Assembly (NCBI RefSeq): GCF_000003815.2
Contig: NC_049987.1
Location: 17,711,959-17,775,958, forward strand
Origin: Branchiostoma floridae
Lineage: Eukaryota; Chordata; Leptocardii; Amphioxiformes; Branchiostomatidae
Direction: 5' to 3'
Length of the DNA: 64,000 nucleotides
A program made the translations under genes and the position numbers. How positions within the stretch are numbered: position 1 is the stretch's first letter; every line of letters starts with the position of its first letter. The notes beneath the pieces were generated by a model. It saw only the letters and a program-made list of their open reading frames with translations, was not told the origin of the DNA and ran no database searches. Shown piece by piece: positions 56,101 to 64,000 of this stretch.

Positions 56101-59100
56101 ACCCACCACCCTCAAATCGCCCACCACCCCCCACCCCCCAGAACCCAACTCCGCGACGCACCCCGCAAAACTCTGGGTGCAACTACTGCCACGAACTTGG
56201 GCACTGGAAAAGGGAGTGCCCTCAGCTGCAGCGCTCCAACGCTGGCCGCCGGTCGGGAAACGATTTCGGGCTGGCTTAACTGGGGGTCAGCCAGCCACTA
56301 GCTCCCCACCCCCCTCGACCCCTCCCGACCCCTCTCCTGCTAACCCCATACCTTCCACCCACCCTTCCGTCGGAAGTTTTCACTTTACACCCCAGATATA
56401 TGGCCATTACGCTGACGTATTAATTGACTCGGGAGCAGATGTTTCGCTTATTTCTGTTGACGTGCTAAACAAACTTGGTAACAACGTGACTCCACCAGAA
56501 CTTGTTCCTTATGATGGACCTGCCCTATCGACTGTGGCTGGGGGCGCCTTGGACATAGTTGGTTACGTCACCCTCCCTCTCACGTGGCAACAACACCAGT
56601 TTCCCGCGAAATTCTTGGTCTGTCGTAACACGACCACGCCCATTTTGGTCGGCACTGACTTTCTACTGGCTTTCGACGCTGAAGTGTCAATGCGCAAGCG
56701 CACAATGACGCTCTGTGGGCCGACGGGCGTGGCATCCATTCCGGTCTCGCGCAAGGCAGCTGGGGCCGTTCGTCGTGTCGTGACCCGACACTCCTACTTA
56801 GTACCAGGGCGTTCGGTTCACCTTGTCCCAGGCAAAGTGGTAGGAAAGCGCGCAGATAACTCCCTTGGTCCCGGATACGTTAACCCGGCTCTTGCTTCAT
56901 TAGGTCGTTTTGGCTTAACAGGGGAGTTGATATCACACACTCCCGGCAAAAATACCACCAGAGTTTTTGTCGTTAATGAGAATATTGAACCTGTCCTAAT
57001 CCGTCCCGGTGCTGTAATTGGCCTGTATCACCCGTACACTGCTTGTAGAGCAATCTGCTGCTTATCTAAACGTGGCCCGTGAACTTGCAAGTGCTATTTA
57101 GATAGCTTATACCCTAACGTATTCAATACAAGTATCAAATCGTACGGGCCGGATTTAATTAATGAACTAGAGGGTAACTAACTGATAGGATATACGCAAG
57201 CGGGGGGGGGGGGCTAAAATCGGCTGCTTAACTGCTTGTAGAGCAATCTGCTACTTATCGAAACGTTGCCCGTGAACTTGCAAGTGCAATTTAAATAGCT
57301 TATACCCTAACGTATTCAATACAAGTATCGAAACTTACGGGCCGGATTTAATACAATCTTTATTGACAACGACAAAAGTACAGCGACTTTCGTAAGGTCT
57401 ACATGAATAACAACTACTTACAGTACAACTAAACACATATATATGGATATCTATAGGTATGGATACATCAACATAAAGGGTCTAGCATGTCATTTACACT
57501 ATTGGTTCTACGGTATAAACAATCGTGAATATATTTGCCTACTTGTACACAATGTGGATTTTCGCCTCCCAGAATGTACTTGAATTTATCTATCGAACAG
57601 AGAGTAGTAAAGTCTTTAGAGCGAGCGGAAAGTAATGTGAACAGCTCTGTGCGTTTGTCATCATATTGAGAACAATCCATAACAAAGTGACGTTCGTCTT
57701 CGATCTCATTTGGGCAGAATGGACAAAACCTGTGGTCACGGGGAATTTTAGAATATCTTCCGGCTTCTATATTTAGTTTGTGACTATAGCATAGGGGGCG
57801 CTAAAATCGGCTGCAAACGGCTTGTAGAGCAATCTGCTACTTATCTAAACGTGGCCCGTGAACTTGTTAGTGCTATTTAGATAGCTTATACCCTAACGTA
57901 TTTAATACAAGTATCAAATCTCACGGGCCGGATTTAATTAATGAACTAGAGGGAACTAACTGATAGGAAATACGCAAGCAAGAGGGGGGGGGGGGTAAAA
58001 TCGGCTGCTATACGGCTTGTAGAGCAATCTGCTACTTATCAAAACGTGGCCCGTGAACTTGCAAGTGCAATTTAGATAGCGTATACACTAACGTATTCAA
58101 TACAAGTAACAAATCGTATGTAAGAAAGANNNNNNNNNNNNNNNNNNNNNNNNNNNNNNNNNNNNNNNNNNNNNNNNNNNNNNNNNNNNNNNNNNNNNNN
58201 NNNNNNNNNNNNNNNNNNNNNNNNNNNNNAAGCAGTTTAGCAGGGGATTTTCCGGCCCCCCCCCCCTTTGCTTGGGTATATCCTATCAGTTAGTTCCCCT
58301 CTAGTTCATTAATCAAATCCGGCCCGTAAGATTTGATACTTGTATTGAATACGTTATTGTATAAGCTATTTAAATAGCACTTACAAGTTCTCGGGCCACG
58401 TTTAGATAAGTAGCAGATTGCTCTCCAAGCAGTTTAGCAGCCGATTTTTTCGCTCCCTTGGCTCAGTGTAGAAACAGCTTCAACTCAATTAGTTCATTAA
58501 TTAAATCCGGCCCGTAGGTTTCAATACTTGTTTTGAATACGTTGGGGGATAATCAATTTAAATTGCACTGCCAGGTTTTGGGGTGGGGTTGGATAAGCAA
58601 CAGATTTCTCTCCAAGCAGTTTAGCCCCGGATTTTATTCCCCCCCCCCCCCTTGCTTGCATATATCCTATCAGTTAGTTCCCCTCTAGTTCATTAATTAA
58701 ATCCGGCCCGTACGATTTGATACTTGTATTGAATACGTTATTGTATAAGCTATCTAAATTGCACTTACAAGTTCACGGGCCACGTTTAGATAAGTAGCAG
58801 ATTGCTCTACAAGCCATTTGCAGCCGATTTTAGCGCCCCCTATGCTTGCCGATTTCTTCTCAATTAGATCGCTCTAGTTCATTAATTAAATCCGGCCCGT
58901 AAGTGTCGATACTTGTATTGAATACGTTAGGGTATAAGCTATCTAAATTACACTTGCAAGTTCACGGGCAACGTTTAGATAAGCAGCAGATTGCTCTACA
59001 AGAAGTTTAGCAGCCGATTTTTGCGCTCCCTTGGCTGAGTGTAGAAACTGCTTCCACTCAATTAGTTCCTTAATTAAATCCGGCCCGTAAGTTTCGATAC

Positions 59101-61438
59101 TTGTATTGAATACGTAAGTGTTTAAGCTATCTAAATTGCACTTACAAGTTCACGGGCAACGTTTAGATAAGTATCAGATTGCTCTACAAGCAGTTTAGCA
59201 GCCTATTTTATCCCCCCCCCCTGCTTGCGTATATCATATCAGTTAATTCCCCTCTAGTTCATTAATTAAATCCGGCCCGTAAGATTTGATGCTTGTATTG
59301 AATAAGTTAGGGTATAAGCTATCTAAATTGTACTTGCAAGTTCACGGGCAACGTTTCGATAAGTAGCAGATTGCTCTACAAGCAGTTTAGCAGCCGATTT
59401 TACGACCCCCCCCCCTTTGCTTGCGTATATCCTATCAGTTAGTTCCCCTCTAGTTCATTAATCAAATCCGGCCCGTAAGATTTGATACTTGTATTGAATA
59501 CGTTATTGTATAAGCTATCTAAATAGCACTTACAAGTTCACGGGCCACGTTTAGATAAGTAGCAGATTGCTCTACAAGCAGTTTAGCAGCCGATTTTTGC
59601 GCTGCCTTGGCTCAGTGTAGAAACTGCTTCAACTCAATTAGTTCATTAATTAAATCCGGCCCGTAAGTTTCAATACTTGTATTGAATACGTTAAGGTATA
59701 ATCTATCTAAATTGCACTTACAAGTTCACGTGCAACGTTTAGATAAGCAGCAGATTGCTCTACAAGCAGTTTAGCAGCCTATTTTATGCCCCCCCCCCCC
59801 TGCTTGCATATATCCTATCAGTTAGTTCCCCTCTAGTTCATTAATTAAATCCGGCCCGTAAGATTTGATACTTGTATTGAATACGTTAGGGTTTAAGCTA
59901 TCTAAATAGCACTTACAAGTTCACGGGCCACGTTTAGATAAGTAGCAGATTGCTCTACAAGCAGTTTAGCAGCCGATTTTTGCGCTGCCTTGGCTCTGTG
60001 TAGAAACTGCTTCAACTCAATTAATTCATTAATTAAATCCGGCCCGTTAGATTTAATACTTGTATTGAATACGTTAGGGTATAAGCTATCTAAATTGCCC
60101 TCACAAGTTCACGGGCCACGTTTAGATAGACAGATAGACAGCCGATTTTACGTAAGTACACTCACTCCGGTAGGTATCGCTGCTGGAGTTTTTTTTTAAT
60201 TTTGCTGTTATTTGCTAAACTAAGAATTGCGACTTAACGATAACAAACTCAAATTGTTGGAAAAATACTATTTTATAACTTTTGTCAACGCTCACGTTGA
60301 CAAATGTGTTCAATTGGGCTAAATCGTAAAAAGAAATGAAAATATATGTAGTCGAATCGGATGCTACCTTTCCTCTAGGTCAAAATCGGCTGCTAAAATC
60401 GGCTGCTAAAATCGGCTGCTAAATGGGCTGCTAACTTCAGCCCGGTCCGATACGCCAGTCGCTACAACTCCCCCCCCCCTTATAGCCAGTTTTAGGAGTT
60501 TGTTTTCAACATTTCACTCCCTTAGGGAAAGACATAATCCTTTTGAGATTATCCTTTGTTCAAATGTCAACACAATAAAAGAGAATTCCCATAGATACAA
60601 CAAAGTTTGCATTGCAATCGGCGTTAATATTGTCAAGAAAAAAGGAGGAAGGGAAAAGGTATTTGAATCGTCTTCTGTTTCCCGATGGTGCCCAGATGGT
60701 GCCCGACATCTCCACAACGTCTTGCTGATGCTGAAACTCGAGTATTGACATGTAAGCTGTCGTATATTTCAAGTTTCTTTTTTTGTGACTCCTCAGGGAC
60801 GGGGCCCTTTCAATAGTATTGGACTGTCTTTTTTAAAAATGTTTCATGTGTTCTTATCGTACATTTTTATCAATTTCCAAGTACACGTCAGTTTGCCTAT
60901 TAGCTTAACACCCATTAATATATTACTAATACGAATACGTAACGGTAGATCTATTTGCTTTTCTCTTACTTCTATTTCCATACTAGATGTAAAATCAAGA
61001 ATAGAGAGATTCTACGTACCAATCCCTAACGGCGGAAGGATATGGACACTCAAAGTGAATCCAAGAAAACCAGAAACCCTCCCCATTGTGATGGTTCATG
61101 GGTTCGGCGGCGCAGCAGCGTTCTTTTTCTTGAACTTCGATGCCCTCGCTGAGCACCGAACAGTCTACGCGTTCGACCTACTTGGATTTGGGCGAAGTTC
61201 TCGGCCCAAGTTTAGCACAAATCCAGACGTTGTGGAAGAGGAATTCGTGGATTCCATCGAAGAGTGGAGGAAAGGTGTAGGGCTGGAGAAGTTCATTCTG
61301 TGGGGTGGAAGCTTCGGCGGTTTTCTGGCGGCCTCCTACGCTATTAAACATCCTGGCAGAGTCAAACATTTGATACTGGCCGGACCCTGGGGATTTCCAG
61401 AGATGACAGAACAAGCGATGAATGAAGTACACGCTCAG
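50107..61438 (+). CDS. ABHD4/5: ABHD4/5-like hydrolase, copy B (first three exons)
   Basis: Exons 50107-50147 (MADGSVGQHQEES), 60696-60751 (WCPTSPQRLADAETRVLT) and 60987-61438, the last exactly as long (452 nt) as exon 3 of copy A and highly similar. Phases match copy A. Intron 1 would use a GC donor (CCAG/GCGAGT), is about 10.5 kb and contains the 51.06-60.45 kb foldback element. Exon 2 is shorter than in copy A: an 11-bp direct duplication (GATGGTGCCCA/GATGGTGCCCG, 60684-60705) shifts the old frame but creates a usable CCCAG acceptor that restores it. Seen: HGFGGAA, YAFDLLGFGRSSR, elbow GGSFGG, HLILAGPWGFPE. Exons 4-7 are not found before the window ends. It may be active or decaying. Confidence 0.72.
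51350..53271 (+). repeat. ~190-bp satellite array, left arm part 1
   Basis: About ten monomers of AAATCGGCTGCTAAACTGC..GAGCAATCTGCT..AACGTGGCCCGTGAAC..ACGTATTCAATACAAG..ACGGGCCGGATTTAATTAA. Three spacer types alternate: a TTGAGTTGAAGCAGTTTCT type, a CTGATAGGATATA..GGGGGGG type and a CATAGGGGGCGC type. Each monomer can fold on itself through GGCCCGT/ACGGGCC and CTTGTA/TACAAG. Confidence 0.93.
53272..53660 (+). repeat. 5' LTR of the retroelement (right end approximate)
   Basis: Starts GTGTAGCAAGTCTG, is GC-rich at first, carries a TATA-like ATATAAG at 53403-53409, AATAAA at 53612-53617, and is followed by TGGTGAGAGT at 53661, a plausible primer-binding-site start. With no second LTR the right border is an estimate. 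Confidence 0.55.
54671..54965 (+). repeat. ~86-bp tandem repeat in the retroelement leader
   Basis: Four units of CGACAAATCCTTTTTATTGC..TTTTTAGTGTCGTCTCTG..CTTCTAAATTTCGCTACTGC start near 54673, 54758, 54845 and 54929, just upstream of gag. Confidence 0.85.
55089..56279 (+). CDS. gag: Retroelement gag (396 residues)
   Basis: Intact frame from ATG to TAA. Order: arginine/glycine-rich N-terminus (GRGRGRGRGRARG, about residues 28-40), a capsid-like middle (SFNGVSDITWEEFEIQF near 108-124; HFESELFTL; PQADQHTRDLLGLREFVGKI), a helical EMREMQRSHERQVASLQSRF stretch near 310, proline-rich linker, and one CCHC zinc knuckle (CNYCHELGHWKRECP) at about 366-380. This is the structural protein that packages element RNA in Ty3/Gypsy elements. 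GC content and codon use are much richer than in the surrounding array. Confidence 0.93.
   Translation: MSTASAHDNTIPDDQVVQLNFGLHGNGRGRGRGRGRARGTPRATGAAATPRPAPQLTPVSHDGPSLTSTLARHRNLFPPSPISGQFDDAVPRTTRPRIIPKLMCSFNGVSDITWEEFEIQFTADRSYGEWDDPLSKTVLIRHLSGGALQTYNTAAPSIKNGPCDVALDFMREMYSRPNDPTHFESELFTLSRNPGETPQSLEVRIRRLIAKVHPQADQHTRDLLGLREFVGKIQDKQMAWEVKRSKPQTLHEASMTLQFFEDLAKSHTPSQHPSPPPPNVRQVSDPSPVPAETDMQAILASHRQEMREMQRSHERQVASLQSRFETLLGSQHQPAPYHPPPSNRPPPPTPQNPTPRRTPQNSGCNYCHELGHWKRECPQLQRSNAGRRSGNDFGLA
56255..56261 (+). promoter_or_regulatory. -1 ribosomal frameshift heptamer GGGAAAC
   Basis: In the gag frame the codons read TCG GGA AAC, so the heptamer has the exact G GGA AAC register of a -1 slippery site. 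It lies 15 bases before the gag stop (56277-56279). After slipping, the frame is open through the protease frame. This fits the gag-pol arrangement of many Gypsy elements. Confidence 0.75.
56258..57082 (+). CDS. pro: Retroelement protease region, -1 frame, truncated
   Basis: The frame is -1 relative to gag and has no need of its own ATG; the first ATG of the open frame (56177) lies inside gag. Seen: VLIDSGADVSLIS (aspartic protease catalytic D-S-G-A) and ILVGTDFLL (the second conserved protease block), then sequence typical of the region before reverse transcriptase. At about 57037 it runs into array monomer DNA, which supplies the last residues and the stop. Non-functional as it stands. Confidence 0.85.
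   Translation, partial: KRFRAGLTGGQPATSSPPPSTPPDPSPANPIPSTHPSVGSFHFTPQIYGHYADVLIDSGADVSLISVDVLNKLGNNVTPPELVPYDGPALSTVAGGALDIVGYVTLPLTWQQHQFPAKFLVCRNTTTPILVGTDFLLAFDAEVSMRKRTMTLCGPTGVASIPVSRKAAGAVRRVVTRHSYLVPGRSVHLVPGKVVGKRADNSLGPGYVNPALASLGRFGLTGELISHTPGKNTTRVFVVNENIEPVLIRPGAVIGLYHPYTACRAICCLSKRGP
57038..58129 (+). repeat. ~190-bp satellite array, left arm part 2
   Basis: Direct-orientation monomers as at 51350-53271, resuming exactly at the monomer position where the retroelement interrupted them (ACTGCTTGTAGAGCAATCTG). Interrupted once by a LINE tail (57353-57788). Confidence 0.9.
57353..57788 (-). mobile_element. 5'-truncated LINE tail inside the array
   Basis: On the minus strand KLNIEAGRYSKIPRDHRF leads into a CCHC-type finger (CPFCPNEIEDERHFVMDC) and then SKDFTTLCSIDKFKYILGG, ending at a TAG near 57480. 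This is homologous to 42961-43194. The 3' end has TCAATAAAGATT at the junction with the monomer. Inserted in one monomer only. Confidence 0.85.
58130..58229. other. Assembly gap (100 N)
   Basis: Exactly 100 N, so gap length is conventional rather than measured. Monomers left of it are direct, right of it inverted. Confidence 1.
58230..60150 (-). repeat. ~190-bp satellite array, right arm (inverted)
   Basis: About ten monomers of the same family in inverse orientation, with the same three spacer types. Ends in the unique terminal sequence mirrored at 51061-51380. Confidence 0.93.
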
Positions 61439-62520
61439 GTATGGTGTGGGCTAACTCTTAGAATGAAGGAAGAAATAGTTGATTACGTTATAAATTGCAG
61501 TTTTTTTTAATCAGAAAGACGGGTCTGTGGCTATATCAAATGTGTAAGGTGTACAATCATTTTTTTTTGTCGTGATAGTTTCCTCAGTCACGTGTCAAGA
61601 ACTCCAAGACGAGACCTCACCTTTTGGTTGAGATAGAGACAATGATTGGCACGAACGTTTTAGGAGGCAACATTTGTGGGGTGAAAGTTTGTATGAATGA
61701 CTGTTACATGATTTGCCTGAACATTTATCTGAATGTCATATTTCTTGTTTTCGCACTCTGTTCGAATTTCCATATCACATAACTGAACATTCAAACGACT
61801 TATGATAGCATACTAGTGTATACATCATAAGTCGTTTCTGCAATCAATAATTTCAAACTTACGAATTAAAATAAGAATCACCTGGCAACTTAAAATCTTA
61901 ACCACTGCCTGAAAAGCCTCATTTCCAGGATGGAAACTGACTTACACAGTACTGGAAATTAAACATGTCCTTCAAAATCCGGAGGTTTCATGCCTGCAAA
62001 CGAGACGTGTACAGTCCTTTACATGTCCTAGAATCTCGCGGAAACGAACCATTTCTGTGTGCAGGACGGCGTAAAGGGCTTGAAATACCCTTACAGATTG
62101 CCTTGAAACAACCTTACACAACAGGACATGAGCCGTGTGTTGCATTGTGTGTTGGCGGAATATGCATACATTAGCGGCCAATTACCACCTAATTATCTTT
62201 CCCCGGTCTGCCTCACCCAGTGCATCCCTTTTGTCATGGAAAGTGGCGTCGAGAGATCTGACGCCCCCCCCCCCCTTCTGGATTTTGCCCCCCTCCCCAT
62301 TTATTCGGCAGTTTCTTACTCGCATTTCTTATTCTGTAATAGCACCATATATATATTCATATTGAAAGAAGACAATTTTTATTAGTGTTTGTTCGTGTGT
62401 ATGATAGGTTGAAGTCGCGAGTGCCTTTTGTATGTCATAGAATGCCGGCTGGTCTTTTGTTGTCTTCTAGTCTTCGTAGGCTACTAGTATGCACTTCTTG
62501 ACGGCATGCAGGGTAGTACA
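61439..62520. other. Copy B intron 3, start
   Basis: Opens with GTATGGTGTGGG. The blocks CAGTCACGTGTCAAGAACTCC and GAGACAATGAT..CACG near 61587 and 61640 match intron 3 of copy A (near 40759 and 40810), so the duplication included introns. No further exon recognised. Confidence 0.6.
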
Positions 62521-62890
62521 TAGACTCCCTTGCAGTCCTTGGAACGGGGCTGGGTTTTTTTTTTGGGGGGGGGGGGGGGGTGGCGTTGGTCCGCGACTTT
62601 CAACGTGACTACGTCTGCCGGGAAAGGGAGTTTTCCGTGGGAGGGAGTGTTTCGTAGGAANNNNNNNNNNNNNNNNNNNNNNNNNNNNNNNNNNNNNNNN
62701 NNNNNNNNNNNNNNNNNNNNNNNNNNNNNNNNNNNNNNNNNNNNNNNNNNNNNNNNNNNNCCTTCCACGGCAAACTCCCTTTCCCGGAACAAAGTTATAG
62801 TCGACTAGTCAACGTTGAAAATCGCGGAACACCCTTGCCCCCCCCCCAGAAGAAAAACCAGCCCCGTTCCGAAGACTGCAAGGGAGTCTA
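62521..62890. mobile_element. Inverted-repeat element with gap near its centre
   Basis: TAGACTCCCTTGCAGTCCTT (from 62521) is mirrored at the right end to 62890, continuing as GGAACGGGGCTGG and, further in, TTTCAACGTGACTA/TAGTCAACGTTGAAA and GGGAAAGGGAGT/ACTCCCTTTCCC. Flanking 9-mers GGTAGTACA and GGTGATACA agree at 7 of 9. Interior is partly unknown because of 100 N. Confidence 0.75.
62661..62760. other. Assembly gap (100 N)
   Basis: Exactly 100 N between the two arms of the inverted-repeat element at 62521-62890. Confidence 1.
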
Positions 62891-63259
62891 GGTGATACAG
62901 TTGTCGTTCCTAGATGAGGGTGGTTTCGCTACCCAAACATGAGAGCCGTTTCGATATTCCTCCGCACTATTTCCGTCGAAAGCAAAGTCAAATGCCGACT
63001 GCAATATCATCGCTACAGTTGTATACGGAAGTTCCTTGATCCTTGAAGCCATGGGAGAGAACTTTGGCCCGACGGTGGTCCTGTTATTATTAGTTGCAGC
63101 TGACGTCCTGTCGTCCTGTTCCGCGATCTTGAGTAGAAACTCCTTGCTGATGTAAAATAATGACCAATGTTCCTCGGTACCATCAGATAACGCACCCTGG
63201 TATATAGACACACTTGGACAGCAAGAACGCACATCCACACGCAAAGACGCGGAATTCAC
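62888..63259 (-). CDS. Unrecognised open frame cut by an inverted-repeat element
   Basis: A 123-codon frame from ATG at 63259 with balanced, protein-like composition (for example EEHWSLFYISKEFLLKIAEQ and TTVGPKFSPMASRIKELPY). Its TAG stop is the terminal TAG of the element at 62521-62890. On the far side, past the second flanking 9-mer, the same frame would continue as LHAVKKCILVAYED and a stop, so the element may have interrupted a longer frame. No domain recognised; it could also be an exon. It lies antisense in copy B intron 3 or beyond that gene. Confidence 0.35.
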   Translation of the reverse strand: MNSASLRVDVRSCCPSVSIYQGALSDGTEEHWSLFYISKEFLLKIAEQDDRTSAATNNNRTTVGPKFSPMASRIKELPYTTVAMILQSAFDFAFDGNSAEEYRNGSHVWVAKPPSSRNDNCIT

Positions 63260-64000
63260 AATACCAACTCAACTGAAGAATTTGAAAATTGTGACTGGCA
63301 CGTTGATTGGCCGAAGGTTTGACCCTATAATTGTGCGAGGAGAAATTCTATTGGCTTTTTCTGAAGAATTTGCATGGGCACAGACACAAAGAGCTGTGAA
63401 CTACCGCTAGTACCAGCCATGATGTCTATTGTTACAATCACGTCAAGGAGGTTGTTTGAGCTGCCTGATTACCCGTATTTCACTTCACAGTAAAACAATA
63501 CCTGCCTAGAAAGATGTGAAACATGCCGCTGTGATTATCAACAGCTTGAAACATCGGTAGAAATTTAACGTTCAACGTTGTCATTTAGTTTGTACAATCA
63601 AGAACATAACCCGGGACAAAAATTTAGTACATCGAGTCAAGGAGGTTATATCTTAACATAGATCATTTCACTCAGTTTGTGCGTCGACAGTAGCCAAAGT
63701 TAGAGACAGTAACCAAGAAAATGGACTGTATTTTGTCCCGTGTTCTCTCTATTCTTTTGACAAAAAGCTGCCCATAAATCAGATCGCAGTCCTATGTTTT
63801 CCCTATGTCCAACGTCGTTTCAGTTCAACTTCCTCGCTATGACGCGACAGGCACTCTATAAAAACATCGTACATCACTAACGTTAGTTTACGAATTTCCA
63901 AATTAAACTTCTTTGGTTAGTTTATTTTCCTAGCTCTTCATACAAAGGGGGCAGATCACGTAACTGATTATCGCGATATACGCAGAAGTCTATTGCAGCA
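63260..64000. other. Nothing recognised
   Basis: No exon or repeat that I can support up to the window end. CTCTATAAAAAC at 63854 is TATA-like, but no gene start is seen nearby. Confidence 0.5.

Larger units (their letters stand above)
53272..57037 (+). mobile_element. Truncated Ty3/Gypsy-type retroelement nested in the array
   Basis: It holds an LTR-like start, a leader with tandem repeats, gag and protease, then stops abruptly in protease-downstream sequence and the array resumes. No reverse transcriptase, integrase or 3' LTR is present. The 4-mer ACTG occurs on both sides (53268-53271 and 57038-57041), so it looks like a target duplication, yet a truncated element should not have one; chance or a secondary deletion between array copies are alternatives. 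Confidence 0.8.
51060..60447. mobile_element. Giant ~9.4 kb foldback element in ABHD copy B intron 1
   Basis: GACCGGGCTGAAGTTAGCAG at 51061 and CTGCTAACTTCAGCCCGGTC ending 60447 are perfect inverted ends. Roughly 320 bp of unique end sequence follow on each side (AGCAGCCGATTTT repeats, TTTGTCAACGTGAGCGTTGAC, ACTCACTCCGGTAGGTATCG), then about 190-bp monomer arrays in direct (51350-58127) and inverted (58230-60150) orientation. CGATA at 51055-51059 and 60448-60452 may be a 5-bp target duplication. It holds a nested retroelement and a LINE tail. No transposase was found. The axis is in or next to the assembly gap. Confidence 0.82.

Overview
The window looks like chromosomal DNA of a cephalochordate (amphioxus, Branchiostoma-like). 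Genes are intron-rich with GT-AG sites. There is a eukaryotic tRNA-Asp(GTC), an intronless MECA-type GPCR, type II membrane C-type lectins, a tandem pair of ABHD4/5-type hydrolases, CR1/jockey-type LINE fragments and many terminal-inverted-repeat elements without coding capacity. The species call is inference; exon structures were built by hand from splice sites and reading phase.

Layout. 1-2.1 kb: a hAT-like MITE and a rhodopsin-class GPCR on the minus strand. 2.3-8.0 kb: non-coding DNA with microsatellites, a small MITE, and a 1.63 kb foldback element inserted with an exact 6-bp target duplication inside a MITE that itself has an exact 9-bp duplication. 8.0-12.9 kb: C-type lectin gene 1 (minus), with a duplicated cytoplasmic-tail exon. 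13.3-14.1 kb: a LINE tail. 18.6-23.2 kb: paralogous C-type lectin gene 2 (plus), head to head with gene 1 and with matching exon order and phases. 23.4 kb: tRNA-Asp. 26.3-38.2 kb: a 16-exon gene (minus) for an unrecognised 575-residue coiled-coil protein. A hairpin with a CACGTG E-box lies just upstream of its ATG. 39.4-42.5 kb: a complete 7-exon ABHD4/5-like hydrolase (plus). 43.4-49.5 kb: a 6.17 kb giant foldback element with roughly 121-bp satellite arrays in opposite orientation in its two arms. 50.1-61.4 kb: a second ABHD4/5 paralogue (first three exons). Its first intron holds a second giant foldback element (about 9.4 kb) of roughly 190-bp monomers, which in turn contains a truncated Ty3/Gypsy-type retroelement (LTR, gag, protease, canonical -1 frameshift heptamer) and a LINE tail. 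62.5-63.3 kb: an inverted-repeat element breaking a minus-strand open frame. Both 100-N assembly gaps lie at or near the centres of inverted-repeat elements.

How it fits together. The genes are two local duplications (lectins, ABHD hydrolases) plus single genes. The accessory DNA is dominated by foldback architecture at every scale, from 60-bp hairpins to a 9 kb palindrome, often nested, with tandem repeats inside the arms. This nested foldback and satellite organisation is the most unusual signal in the window, followed by the duplicated phase-symmetric tail exons of lectin 1.
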